A stretch of 64,000 bases of DNA from assembly GCA_009746045.1 (NCBI GenBank), contig RPFO01000130.1:333808-397807 (forward strand), in the 5' to 3' direction. The stretch's first letter is position 1. The number at the start of each line of letters is the position of its first letter. The translations under genes and the position numbers were made by a program. Below the pieces are notes generated by a model that was not told where the DNA came from, did not search any database, and saw nothing but the letters and a program-made list of their open reading frames with translations. Positions 31,654 through 41,538 of this stretch are shown one piece after another. Source of the DNA: Mesostigma viride (taxonomy: Eukaryota; Streptophyta; Mesostigmatophyceae; Mesostigmatales; Mesostigmataceae).

Positions 31654-32243
31654 TGTCAGGGTTTTAGTATAAACCCTGGATGTGCCCGTTTGCCAGCCTA
31701 TGTTATGTTGTGGCCAATCTTCTGTATTTTCTGGCCAAGGATATTATTAGGGCTGAGTAGGGCTTGCCGTGTTCTTTCCGGCGGTACTTTTCTTATGACG
31801 GACAGTTGAGTATGCACAAAGATATTAGGTGCCGAAGTTAGGATTAATTCGGCTCTACCTTGTGGTTGCATGGTACGGCTTGTAGGGCGTGAGTATCTCG
31901 TACCATTTGGCGGTGGCTAACTCCTAGCGCCGCGCAATAGTGGGGTCGAATATTGGTGCCGAATATTCGCATCATTGCCTAGTGGATTTTGTGTGCCAGT
32001 TGTGCAAGTGGAGACACTTTATGTGTTAAGTTAACGTAGGGATAATGTGTGCAGCCGACATTGGACATTGTTTAAGAGGTCGGCGTGCACCTTTTCACGT
32101 CACCTGATGGTGGGCCAGTTGCCTTGTGGCTTGGCAATGGACACCGGTCACGGTCCTTAAATTCTATATATGCGTCTTTTATTGTATTAATGAAATGAGT
32201 TGTGCCGCAACATTTGAGCTCATTCATTGACGCATTATTGACA
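31654..32243 (+). repeat. 3' LTR of the non-autonomous element
   Basis: 590 bp, starting directly after the polypurine run GGGGGG. It ends ATTATTGACA and is followed by the second TATGG. Confidence 0.93.
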
Positions 32244-33446
32244 TATGGCTCAGTGGTGGTAGACTTCAAGAGGGCATTTCTGGAGGGGGATGCAGATGTG
32301 GCACAGGAAAAGTGGGAGGGCAAAACGCCTTTCTATGTCAGGGTGCCTGCTGTATGGAAAAGGGACATTCACACTGAGTTCCTCAAGGGCCTGGAGGGCC
32401 TGAGGTCAAGTCCAATAATCTGGAGGGAGACTCTCAACCGTTTCCTGAAGGAGCATTGCAACTTGAAGGTCTCTCCTGTAGACCCCTGTCTGTTTCTGGG
32501 GCAATGGGAAGGCCTACCAGTGTATGCTTCGCTGCACGGGGATGACCTACATCTGATAGCTCCCACGTCATGGCTCAAGGAGCTGATCTCCATCATTAAG
32601 TCCAAGTTTCCTCTGGGTAGGGAGCAATGGCAGGTGGAGAATGAGCCTCTACTGTTTGTGGGCATGGAGGCCACACTGGTGAAGAAAAGGGGGGAGTGGC
32701 GTATGCTGCTGGTGGGGGGCAATGATTATCAAGAGACCCTCGTTAGCAAGCTTCCTCCAGTCATCACACAGGCACTGTGTCCCATGGTGAGGGGCATGGT
32801 TGCTTGGGTGGCAGGCATTTCCAGGCCAGACCTTATGGTCATAGCCAGGTTTCCTGATGACATGCTGATGGAGCTAGGGTCTGCCAAGGTGGCTGATCAG
32901 GTCAGGGCTTCATCTGGCATTCTGTTGTCCGCAGTGGATTTATCACAACCCATTTGCATGGAGCTGTATGTGGATAGCTCAATGGACAGCAGGCAGGTCT
33001 CCAAGGTCAGGGGCAGGGCTGCAGGGCTCTTTGTGCTCAGACAGGAAGGCCTGGGGAGTTTGGTGAGCTGGTTTAGTCGCCTGCACAAACGGGTGGCTGT
33101 CAGCAGTGATGTGGCAGAATGCAGGGCTATTTGTGAAGGCATTCACACAAGCCTTTATCTGAAGGAGTTGCTTCATCAGATGACTTCTAACACTCCTTGG
33201 CCACTTCAGGTTACCACTCTTCTCAAAACAGACTCCATGGGGATGGTGCAGTTTGTGCACAGGCAGATGGCCAGAAGTAGGGACTTGGATTATCTCCTTC
33301 TTAAGGAATCGTCCTCCTTGGCCAATATTGAGCATATCCCTGGGGTTGACAATCCTGCTGATGCTTTGACCAAGCTAGTGCAGAAGGCAGCAGTGCAATA
33401 CAAGGTTCTTCAGTCTCTGATGGACCCATCTCAGCAAGCTGTCTAA
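32244..33446 (+). CDS. RT (C-terminal part) and RNase H of element A
   Basis: Continues the split RT: SVVVDFKRAFLEGDADVA (first catalytic Asp), then LRSSPIIWRETLNRFLK and CLFLGQWEG. YASLHGDDLHLIAP follows, where the usual YVDD is HGDD. RNase H follows with YVDSSMDSRQVSK, SWFSRLHKRVAVSSDVAECRA, LLKTDSMGMVQFV and IPGVDNPADALTKL, giving the Asp, Glu, Asp, Asp set and the Copia-type ADxxTK end. It ends at a stop at 33,446. Compared with B a three-residue segment is missing (HTEFLKGLEG versus HTEFLKILKGLEG), still in frame. The RT is cut from its N-terminus by the 2.6-kb insertion. Confidence 0.88.
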   Translation, partial: YGSVVVDFKRAFLEGDADVAQEKWEGKTPFYVRVPAVWKRDIHTEFLKGLEGLRSSPIIWRETLNRFLKEHCNLKVSPVDPCLFLGQWEGLPVYASLHGDDLHLIAPTSWLKELISIIKSKFPLGREQWQVENEPLLFVGMEATLVKKRGEWRMLLVGGNDYQETLVSKLPPVITQALCPMVRGMVAWVAGISRPDLMVIARFPDDMLMELGSAKVADQVRASSGILLSAVDLSQPICMELYVDSSMDSRQVSKVRGRAAGLFVLRQEGLGSLVSWFSRLHKRVAVSSDVAECRAICEGIHTSLYLKELLHQMTSNTPWPLQVTTLLKTDSMGMVQFVHRQMARSRDLDYLLLKESSSLANIEHIPGVDNPADALTKLVQKAAVQYKVLQSLMDPSQQAV

Positions 33447-34411
33447 GCTGGTGCCTGGTTATAGGGCATTGGAGAGCAGGTTGTGTGGTAGTGTCAGCAT
33501 TGTGACTGGCATAATACCTGTATTTTACTCTGTACTAAGGCTCATGGACCATGGTACACTCACTCTGATTTTAATCAGGATACAGCCAGGTTTTGGCTGG
33601 GGTTCATGCTGTTGACTACACAAGGTTGACAGGTCCATTACAGACCATGTATTCTATTTTAAAAGAAATGTATATTTGTACATACCTCTCACAAATTGTG
33701 GTCATTATGGTCTGGGAACCTTTATTCTGGGGTTTATAGGGCGGGGTTCGATTCCCTGGTATTATGTTTCTACAAGCTGGCCTGCTCAGGTGTTTTACCT
33801 GTTCAGACTTCCCTAGTTCCCCAGGGCAGGATTTAATTGTTGCCTATGTGTTTCATTTTGTCATTTGTTTGCTGTGGCAATTTATCATCTGACAAGTAGA
33901 CGGGCGCCGTAAGACGGGCGCCAATACTAACCTGTTGAGAGTATGACGGGGAAACTATTGTAATACGTCTTACTTTGTCAAGTGGTAATTTAATTGTCAT
34001 GGATTTCTTGTGCTTATATTGAATATGTACTGGGTTTTATGGGATTAGTATCTGGGATTAATGTAACTCACCGCCAGAAGGTCATTGTACTGGAGGCTCT
34101 ACCGAGGTGATGGGATTAATTCCTGGAAAAGACCTCATAGAATTAACCTGTATGTATTTAATTTTGTGTGTTTCTAATATCTGGTGGTACTATGTAATGC
34201 CACTTCCATAGGTTTTTATCCATTTCTCATGGAATGGTTTTCCCTGTGGCAGATCAGTTTCTTTTCCAGTTCCTTAAAAGAAAGGGCTGGGGGAATGGCA
34301 TTGGCCATTAAAGACATCTGTTCAAGCTTTCAAGCTGGAGTGAAGGACATTTCAAGATACTCCAAGGGTCCCTGACAGGGGATGTGATCCCTAAAGAAAA
34401 GAAGGGATTGG
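33447..34411 (+). other. 3' untranslated region of element A
   Basis: 965 bp without a supported ORF. It contains a direct repeat GACGGGCGCC near 33,899-33,923 and ends in the purine-rich tract before the LTR. Positions about 33,620-33,717 are the inverted counterpart of the B segments at 35,028-35,085 and 37,047-37,100. Confidence 0.75.
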
Positions 34412-35027
34412 AGTTAACGTAAAGGATTTACGTTAGATGGATAGAGATTGTTACGCTCTTTCCAACGGCACCTTGAACGCCTCATTTGGTTATGGGACGT
34501 AAAAGTTATGACGTTTCCTAGGCTGTGCCGACAGTACCCGGCGCGCCACTGTGGGCGCGTACGGACACAGGATGTACAAGTGTCACTTTGATAGTCCGCA
34601 GGACGTTGACAGGACTTGTACAGGACTTGATGGTCAATTGATAGGTAGGCGTGCTGTAGCGCGCCAGGACCTATGAGACAATTGATGCTGAGTAGTGTAC
34701 GGATAGGTCCACAGGACTAGCCGTATGGACAATTGATAGATCTGCGCGCCAAAGGCGTGCCAGAGTCTGTGTAATCAATTGATTGACAGTTCAGCTGTGA
34801 CAGTGCAGCTGAATACTTGGACGCGTCCCTAGCAAGCTATATGTGTGACTTGGTCGCACCGGGACGCTAGCTCTTGCGTGCACGCTCTCTTGGCACAACG
34901 ACCCTGTCGTCTGTGCTACGTGCAGTCTCGGACTTGACGTGACTTACGTATGTGTTTGCTTATTATAATAAAGGCAACTTTCCTGCAAGAGCCATGGATT
35001 CTCTCGGGAGTAAACTCTCATTCAACT
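34412..35027 (+). repeat. 3' LTR of element A
   Basis: 616 bp, AGTTAACG to TTCAACT, the same length as the 5' LTR. Directly followed by the truncated 3' untranslated region of element B on the other strand. Confidence 0.9.
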
Positions 35028-35085
35028 CCCAGACCATTGTGAGAAGTATGTACAAATATACATTTCTTTTAAAATAGAATACATG
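35028..35085 (-). mobile_element. Distal 3' untranslated remnant of element B
   Basis: Inverse complement of 33,660-33,717 in A (CCCAGACC, ATGTACAAATATACATTTC, AATACATG), with a few differences. Confidence 0.85.
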
Positions 35086-37046
35086 TTCATGTCCCACGTA
35101 GCTCCCACAAAAACCAGCATCTTCATTAAAACAATAAGTGGAAGCATACATGTGACACTAATTGACATGCCCGGAGGCACGCCGTTCAAGGCCCTTCATG
35201 AAGTACGTTGCCCTAGAGGCAACCAAGACAAGGGTGGGTGGGTGGGGAGCAAAGAAAGAGGCCGACAAAACCAGCCAGAGCGGCTTTTAGTCGCAAAACC
35301 TCCCTTATCCCTAGCTAACTGACGTCATTAAACCCTTATGTTTAGTGGATGCTAGTAAGACGCTAACCGTACAGACCGGGGGTAGAATATCCCGAATCTG
35401 CACGGCTAGTATTAAATAATGCGTAGGTTGTTCTTTTCAGGGGCACTGCACCTCACGCCCCGTTCCGCCCGGGTATAATCAACCCAAGCGCGGAACGCAC
35501 ATTTTATTTAATTCATTTTTCAACCATGCACTATATTGCATCTACTAATCACAAAAGCTCTAGCCAAACAGCTACGAGTAAACACTACGACCTATAAGCC
35601 GCTCATCCAGCGGCCTCTTGTTCCCGCATTCACGCATAGAAGAAACTCCGTTCAAAGAACCCCGATTCATGTCCCACGTAGCTCCCACAAAAACCAGCAT
35701 CTTCATTAAAACAATATGTGGAAGCATACATGTGACACTAATTGACATGCCCGGAGGCACGCCGTTCAAGGCCCTTCATGAAGTACGTTGCCCAATCACC
35801 CCCGCCCTGGCTTTCCCTTGAAGCCGCACTCCACCTTGCTCGTTGTCACAAGTGACCGCCCTGACGCAAAACGGGAGCCCCCCACATCGGGAGGCGTGTG
35901 CCCGGCGGCTGTGGATGCATGGCCAGGCCCCAAAAGGCCCAGCGCATTTGCACTGCGATTGCGCACGGCCAGCCTATCATGACCCCTCTCGGGGCCCCGA
36001 GTCGGTACCGCTATGGCCGTCTCCCCATAGACCCGGGGTGCTTCGAGAAAAAACGTGGACCTAGCCCAGGCCCCGCCAGCCCGGATGCCCGAGGCCACAG
36101 CCCCAGGCACCTGGCTGAACGAGAGTCCGTTCAGCCAAGACCGCATTCCCCCCGAGGTTTCTATGCGTGGGGAAAAAATTTCTAGCTTAGGCGCTTTTCC
36201 CATCGCCGTCCCCAGCCCCAACCACCCCCCCTCGGCGGAAGGCAATTGCAAAGTTTGCTGGCCAGCAGCAATTTCCGAAGAAAAAGCCGCAGGCCGCGGA
36301 CCGAGACACGGGTCGCCAGTGCCAGCCATCCGGCTCCAACCCGGGGTGCAAGCATCCCCAGGTACGGAGCACCAGCTCGCGCACTGGGCCGACCAAGCGA
36401 CAGTTGAGCACCTGTCACGGCATCCGGCCCACCAAAGACCCCAAGCTGGGGAAAAGGTGCGGACCGGAGGTAATCATTTTCTTTTCTTTTAGTTAACCGG
36501 GCGAGGAACTACGCCTGGCCGGTTAACAACTGGAAGTCTCACCACTGGCCAAGTGGCCAGTGCAACCAGTGCTTTTGGGATTTTGCTCCGCAGCACCCAT
36601 AGCTGCGGCTGCCGCCGCAACGACAACGAGCAAAGAAAGAGGCCGACAAAACCAGCCAGAGCGGCTTTTAGTCGCAAAACCTCCCTTATCCCTAGCTAAC
36701 TGACGTCATTAAACCCTTATGTTTAGTGGATGCTAGTAAGACGCTAACCGTACAGACCGGGGGTAGAATATCCCGAATCTGCACGGCTAGTATTAAATAA
36801 TGCGTAGGTTGTTCTTTTCAGGGGCACTGCACCTCACGCCCCGTTCCGCCCGGGTATAATCAACCCAAGCGCGGAACGCACATTTTATTTAATTCATTTT
36901 TCAACCATGCACTATATTGCATCTACTAATCACAAAAGCTCTAGCCAAACAGCTACGAGTAAACACTACGACCTATAAGCCGCTCATCCAGCGGCCTCTT
37001 GTTCCCGCATTCACGTATAGAAGAAACTCCGTTCAAAGAACCCCGA
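35086..37046. mobile_element. P-Q tandem insertion in the 3' region of element B
   Basis: Unit 1 (35,086-35,665) is P plus a 33-bp spacer plus Q. Unit 2 (35,666-37,046) is P plus an 834-bp spacer plus Q. P (35,086-35,213 and 35,666-35,793) is 128 bp and starts TTCATGTCCCACG. Q (35,247-35,665 and 36,628-37,046) is 419 bp and ends AAAGAACCCCGA. The units join end to end. The uninterrupted A sequence ATACATGGTCTGT shows that the target was split between the two G bases with no target duplication. Fifty-one bases before the unit end, GCCGCT-CATCC-AGCGGC forms a hairpin. Head-to-tail units without target duplication resemble rolling-circle transposons, but the usual Helitron CTRR end is absent. 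ORFs in the long spacer (for example 36,055-36,492) are unrecognised. Confidence 0.7.
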
Positions 37047-37245
37047 GTCTGTAATGGACCTGTCAACCTTGTGTAGTCAACAGCATGAACCCCAGCCAAA
37101 ACCTGGCTGTATCCTGAATAAAATCAGAGTGAGTGTACCATGGTCCATGAGCCTTAGTACAGACTAAAATACAGGTATTATGCCAGTCACAATGCTGACA
37201 CTACCACACAATCTGCTCTCCAATGCCCTATAACCAGGCACCAGC
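37047..37245 (-). other. Proximal 3' untranslated region of element B
   Basis: Inverse complement of 33,447-33,645 of A. Confidence 0.8.
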
Positions 37246-38273
37246 TTAGACAGCTTGCTGAGATGGGTCCATCAGAGACTGAAGAACCTTGTATTGCACT
37301 GCTGCCTTCTGCACTAGCTTGGTCAAAGCATCAGCAGGATTGTCAACCCCAGGGATATGCTCAATATTGGCCAAGGAGGACAATTCCTTAAGAAGGAGAT
37401 AATCCAAGTCCCTACTTCTGGCCATCTGCCTGTGCACAAACTGCACCATCCCCATGGAGTCTGTTTTGAGAAGAGTGGTAACCTGAAGTGGCCAAGGAGT
37501 GTTAGAAGTCATCTGATGAAGCAACTCCTTCAGATAAAGGCTTGTGTGAATGCCTTCACAAATAGCCCTGCATTCTGCCACATCACTGCTGACAGCCACC
37601 CGTTTGTGCAGGCGACTAAACCAGCTCACCAAACTCCCCAGGCCTTCCTGTCTGAGCACAAAGAGCCCTGCAGCCCTGCCCCTGACCTTGGAGACCTGCC
37701 TGCTGTCCATTGAGCTATCCACATACAGCTCCATGCAAATGGGTTGTGATAAATCCACTGCAGACAACAGAATGCCAGATGAAGCCCTGACCTCAGTGAT
37801 CAGCCACCTTGGCAGACCCTAGCTCCATCAGCATGTCATCAGGCAACCTGGCTATGACCATAAGGTCTGGCCTGGAAATGCCTGCCACCCAAGCAACCAT
37901 GCCCCTCACCATGGGACACAGTGCCTGTGTGATGACTGGAGGAAGCTTGCTAATGAGGGTCTCTTGATAATCATTGCCCCCCACCAGCAGCATACGCCAC
38001 TCTCCCCCCTTCTTCACCAGTGTGGCCTCCATGCCCACAAACAGCAGAGGCTCATTCTCCACCTGCCATTGCTCCCTACCCAGAGGAAACTTGGACTTAA
38101 TGATGGAGATCAGCTCCTTAAGCCACGACGTGGGAGCCAGCAGGTGCAGGTCGTCCCCGTGCAGCGAAGCATACACTGGTAGGCCTTCCCATTGCCCCAG
38201 AAATAGACAGGGGTCTACAGGAGAGACCTTCAAGTTGCAATGCTCCTTCAGGAAACGGTTGAGAGTCTCCCTC
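37246..38273 (-). pseudogene. RT (C-terminal part) and RNase H of element B
   Basis: Minus-strand text from TLNRFLKEHCNLKVSPVDPC through YASLHGDDLHLLAP (HGDD active site) to LVGGNDYQETLISKL. After a small frameshift near 37,793, RNase H follows with YVDSSMDSRQVSK, AECRA, LLKTDS and VDNPADALTK, ending at 37,246. Almost identical to A. Separated from its N-terminal half by element C, so it is dead as a gene. Confidence 0.85.
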
Positions 38274-38728
38274 AGTTAGATGAGATGCTTAGGCTGACAC
38301 ACGGATTTCCGGCCTGCGCGCCGCGTATTGCCTACCGCGGCTGAGCGGGACACCTCAGCACTGTACGGCAGGTCGTACGGTACTGAGGTGTCATGTGGAC
38401 CGGTGTGCGGTTAGCGCCAGACTGTGCATAGGCTCTAGCTCGACCCGCCAGATCCGGGTTATCCGGGTCTGACGGGCCGAGTGTAGTTGATGCTAGTGAC
38501 GTGGTCGCATGGCATTGCAGTGTACAGTTGTCCACTGGTAGGTGCTGCAGGTAGCACCGCCATAGGCATATAGGCGTAGCACTGGGGAGTGCCGCAGCAC
38601 CCGAGTTTGCCCAGACGTTCCATTCTGAGCCCTCAAGCTTACACTACTCTCATTGTATTATTGCTAATACAACCATCCTTCGTTTCAGCTTTCGGCAGTT
38701 GTCCATCGTCGTTAGACTCCATCCAACT
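38274..38728 (+). repeat. 5' LTR of element C
   Basis: AGTTAGATGAGATGC to CATCCAACT. It contains a hairpin ACACCTCAG...CTGAGGTGT at 38,350-38,391. TTCGTTTCAG near 38,682 resembles a splice acceptor. Confidence 0.93.
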
Positions 38729-38769
38729 TGGACTGAAAAGCTTTTTTATTTTTTCCGAAAAAACAAAAA

Positions 38770-40425
38770 ATGGCTTCCAACAACGGCAACGACAACAACA
38801 AGGGGAAGGCGCCTGCCAGGCGCACATCACCCCGACTCTCGCCGGAGGGCACGCCCTCCGCCAACGATGCAGCGAGGGTGACGCCTAGCGTCACCTTCCG
38901 CACGGTGGTCGCCGACCACCCCAGGCGTCGGACCCCGCAGGTGGGGACCGGCGCCCGGGGGATGGCGAGCGGACGTCCGTTTGCCACTGGCGGTTCGTCC
39001 GCCATGGCACCCGGGGGGCAGGTCCCCCGGGCACGTAATTCCCCCGTCGCAGGTGATGGGGGTCGTGAACGGAGTGACTCCTCGGAAGAGGACGGGGAGG
39101 TGCGCCTGCGAGGCCACGGCCTTCGCTCGAGATTTCTTCACAGACGCCAGCGACGTCTGGTAATCTCTCGGTGGGCCGACAGATGGCCACCATGGACATC
39201 GACCGGTATGGTGCGCATGTTCCGCCTGTGGAGTTCGGGCGCTTACCGCATCTTCTCCCCATCGGGGAAGACGACATCCCAGCGTTCATTTCGGTGAACG
39301 GCTGGATCATTCATCAGCGTTTTCAGTTGACGAGATGAGCCGATACATGCGATGAGGTTCATCGGGCGCAAACGATGATCGAGGGTCGTCTGAGGATGCA
39401 GTTCCACCTGATCCAGGTGGCAGTTTGGCTGTGGTGTTTCGCCAATCGGCCGAGGCGCAATCCCGGCACTGTTGATCAGTGGGCGTCCAGGCAGCGTCAG
39501 AGAGAGGCGCTGCGCGTGGTCGCCAGACAGGAGATCCGCTGACTCCGTTGGGCCGTGGCCCCAAGTCACGCCAGTTGGCTGGGGCCCGGAGAGGCGTGAG
39601 GCGGCTGCGATGCCGCCTGCGACGGAGCGCGGGGCGGCAGTCGCCCCAACACGCCCATGGGTGGTGAAACCACCCAGGACCCTCTGGCAGGTCAGAGGGT
39701 CCAACCTCAGCAGCGGGCTCCCCCGCCCAGCGTGGGGGGCCAGGTGGCTGAGGAGGCCACCGGGGTCGCAGGGACCCCGGCGGCGACGCAAGCGCCCGGG
39801 GTCGCAGGGACCCCGGCAGCGACGCCGGCGCCTCCGGCGCTGGCGGGGGATGCAGCCCCCATGGAGGGTGTCACGGGCACCTCCAGCGGCTCTGGGGGGC
39901 AGGCCCCCTCTAGTCGCAACAAGGACAAGGCCCTGGCAGGGCCGGAGGGGCCTCAGGGTCCCACCTGGCAGGGCAGCAGCCGGCACGGCTGGACGGCGAC
40001 CTGGAAGGTCGGACTTCATCACCCTGGGTGATGAGGCCGTGTGGCGTGCCATACAGGCTGCCACAGCCTCCTTCCGTGGGCTGGCCGACAGGAGCCAGCA
40101 GATGCACGTCGCGGAGGCGGGCAGCCTGGTGTGTGCGATTATCACGCACATCCTGGGCTTGCCCAACCTCCAAGCGGACACACGCAGGGTGTGTGACGAC
40201 CTGCTGCCTGCCCTGCAGGCCCTCCTCTCAGGGAGGAGGGTGCAGGGCAACAGGGTTCGCCTGGTGCGACTCCTGGAGCTCCTGCACAATGCCATCCTGA
40301 AAGGGGCGGGTAGGTGGTTGCCTACCTGGCTGCATCATGATTTACTAACCCTACTGACGATGAAGTGTCCCTCTCTCCCACCTTCCATGATTGGGAGGAG
40401 GCCCGCAGCAGGAGGCGGGAAGTGA
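38770..40425 (+). pseudogene. Leader ORF (ORF0-like) of element C, frameshifted
   Basis: ATG at 38,770, 41 bp after the LTR. It begins MASNNGNDNNKGKAPARRTS, then Pro/Gly/Arg-rich text, an acidic SDSSEEDGE patch and a frame change near 39,120. Later frames give a Pro/Ala/Gly-rich linker (39,657-40,010). A helical region follows, reading GDEAVWRAIQAATASFRGLA, SLVCAIITHILGLPNL, VCDDLLPALQALL and RLVRLLELLHNAIL (to about 40,310). Position directly after the LTR, a disordered N-terminus and a helical C-terminus match ORF0 of A/B in layout. Sequence similarity is too weak for me to claim homology. Function unknown. Confidence 0.5.
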
Positions 40426-41129
40426 CACACACTCACACCCCCACCCAGCCCACCCCTATGTTGTCTAACCCTCCTACACAGCCCATGTTTGCCCATCCTG
40501 CTCAGCTCACTCAAGTAGCACTTCCCTCTCAGCATGTCTCTCCTGTGAATGCTGCAGCAGCAACACCATCTTCTCCCTCTCCCCCTGCATCCCCCTCTAG
40601 GTTGCCCACTTACAATGAAAACCGTCCTGTGGATAGGATTAATGTCAGGGGGCTGCCTGAGGGGTATACTAGGGAGCAGGGGAATCATGCACTTCTCTCT
40701 CTTCAGCTGGCTAGGGAGGAACTGAATGTCAAGAATTGGTTTGGATCTCTCATGCAGGGGGATTTTTACCATCAGTCCTCCTCTCAGATTCAGAATCTCA
40801 TTCTTGTCTTCCAGCGTAGGTATCCCAAGTGGCAGGACACGCAGGCTAGGGCAGTTTGGGAGGCTTTCATGAAGGAGCTAACTGACCTCCTCTCCACCCC
40901 CTCATCTGTGGACATATATGGGGCATTCAGGTGGGTAGAGGAATACAGGGTCACATCAGTGGACTATGTGGCTGAGACAAAGAAATATGAGCTAGCCATC
41001 AAAGCACGTCCTGATGTCCAGCAGCTAGATCACAAGTTCTTGCTGCGTTCTTCCTTGAGAAACTCAAACTTGACAAAAACACCTACGCTATGCTTGCAAC
41101 AGGAATGGCAAAGTACTGGGAGGACATGA
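40365..41129 (+). CDS. Gag (capsid part) of element C
   Basis: Begins with a Pro/Thr/Ser-rich segment. From residue about 85 it reads RINVRGLPEGYTREQGNHAL, ELNVKNWFGSLMQGDFYH, LVFQRRYPKWQD, AVWEAFMKELTDLL, then YGAFRWVEEYRVTSVDYVAE, a mostly helical pattern fitting a capsid. It shifts frame near 41,060-41,090, where another frame gives YAMLATGMAKYWEDMKEALDY. The true start may be in the preceding leader ORF. No known capsid motif is decisive; the assignment rests on position before the zinc knuckles and integrase. Confidence 0.6.
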   Translation: MSLSPTFHDWEEARSRRREVTHTHTPTQPTPMLSNPPTQPMFAHPAQLTQVALPSQHVSPVNAAAATPSSPSPPASPSRLPTYNENRPVDRINVRGLPEGYTREQGNHALLSLQLAREELNVKNWFGSLMQGDFYHQSSSQIQNLILVFQRRYPKWQDTQARAVWEAFMKELTDLLSTPSSVDIYGAFRWVEEYRVTSVDYVAETKKYELAIKARPDVQQLDHKFLLRSSLRNSNLTKTPTLCLQQEWQSTGRT

Positions 41130-41268
41130 AGGAGGCATTGGATTATATCAAGCTGGCCTTGGCTCCCCTTAGCCAGGGGGCCATGGGCACCTCTGTAAAG
41201 AGGGTCAGGGGGGAGAGAGGGAGGAGGAGGATAGGGAGAGGGAAGACAGGAGCAAGAGACCTGTCACC

Positions 41269-41400
41269 ATGGCAGAAGTCAAGTCCCTGCTGGGACAAAT
41301 GTTTAAGGGCAAGGGCAAGGGCAAGGGCAAGGGCAAGGGCAGGGGCTGGGGCAAGGGCAAGGGTAAGGGGCAGTCTCCCTCCAAGGGGGGCAGCTCCAGC

Positions 41401-41477
<77 letters not shown>

Positions 41478-41538
41478 AACAACAACAAGCAGGACAAGGA
41501 GGACAAGTCTTCTCAGCGGTGCACCCGCTGTGGCATGA
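41269..41538 (+). CDS. Basic and poly-Asn nucleocapsid segment of element C
   Basis: MAEVKSLLGQMFKGKGKGKG with alternating Gly/Lys encoded by a GGGCAA repeat (41,306-41,372). A run of about 29 Asn follows, from an AAC repeat (41,400-41,487). In the next frame the zinc knuckle reads CTRCGMKYHLRPTC (C-X2-C-X4-H-X4-C) at about 41,520-41,560. An HKCHGPPHGDPKDC second knuckle-like piece follows. It would bind RNA. The repeat tract is a likely hotspot for frame changes. Confidence 0.55.

Larger units (their letters stand above)
29642..32243 (+). mobile_element. Non-autonomous LTR retrotransposon (TRIM/LARD-like) inserted in element A
   Basis: LTRs run TGTCAGGG...TTGACA with the canonical TG...CA ends and a TGTCA/TGACA inverted end. 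A perfect five-base target duplication TATGG lies at 29,637-29,641 and 32,244-32,248. Directly after the 5' LTR, TGGTATCGGGAGG resembles the initiator-Met tRNA primer site TGGTATCAGAGC. Just before the 3' LTR, GCAAGGGGGG is a polypurine tract. The 1.4-kb interior has no gag, protease, integrase or RT that I recognise, so it must use enzymes from another element. It cuts the RT ORF, so it is younger than element A. Confidence 0.92.
24546..35027 (+). mobile_element. Copia-like element A, full length with a nested insertion
   Basis: The two LTRs are 616 bp each and differ at only about half a dozen positions by eye. Order on the plus strand is 5' LTR, ORF0, gag, integrase, protease, RT (split by the 29,642-32,243 insertion), RNase H, 3' untranslated region, a purine-rich tract (AAAGAAAAGAAGGGATTGG) and the 3' LTR. 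Without the insertion the element is about 7.9 kb. Flanking five-base sequences (CCTTC left, CCCAG right) do not match, so a simple insertion with target duplication is not supported. The right flank is element B in opposite orientation. Confidence 0.85.

Noticed and set aside
24546-35027. Five-base target duplication around element A
   Set aside because: Left flank CCTTC and right flank CCCAG do not match, and shifting the ends by a few bases does not help.
35086-37046. P-Q insertion as an ordinary LTR retrotransposon
   Set aside because: The repeats are arranged P-Q-P-Q and do not frame the whole element as LTRs. There is no target duplication, primer site or polypurine tract.
35086-37046. 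P-Q insertion as a canonical Helitron
   Set aside because: No TC start and CTRR end, not inserted between A and T, and no Rep/helicase ORF.
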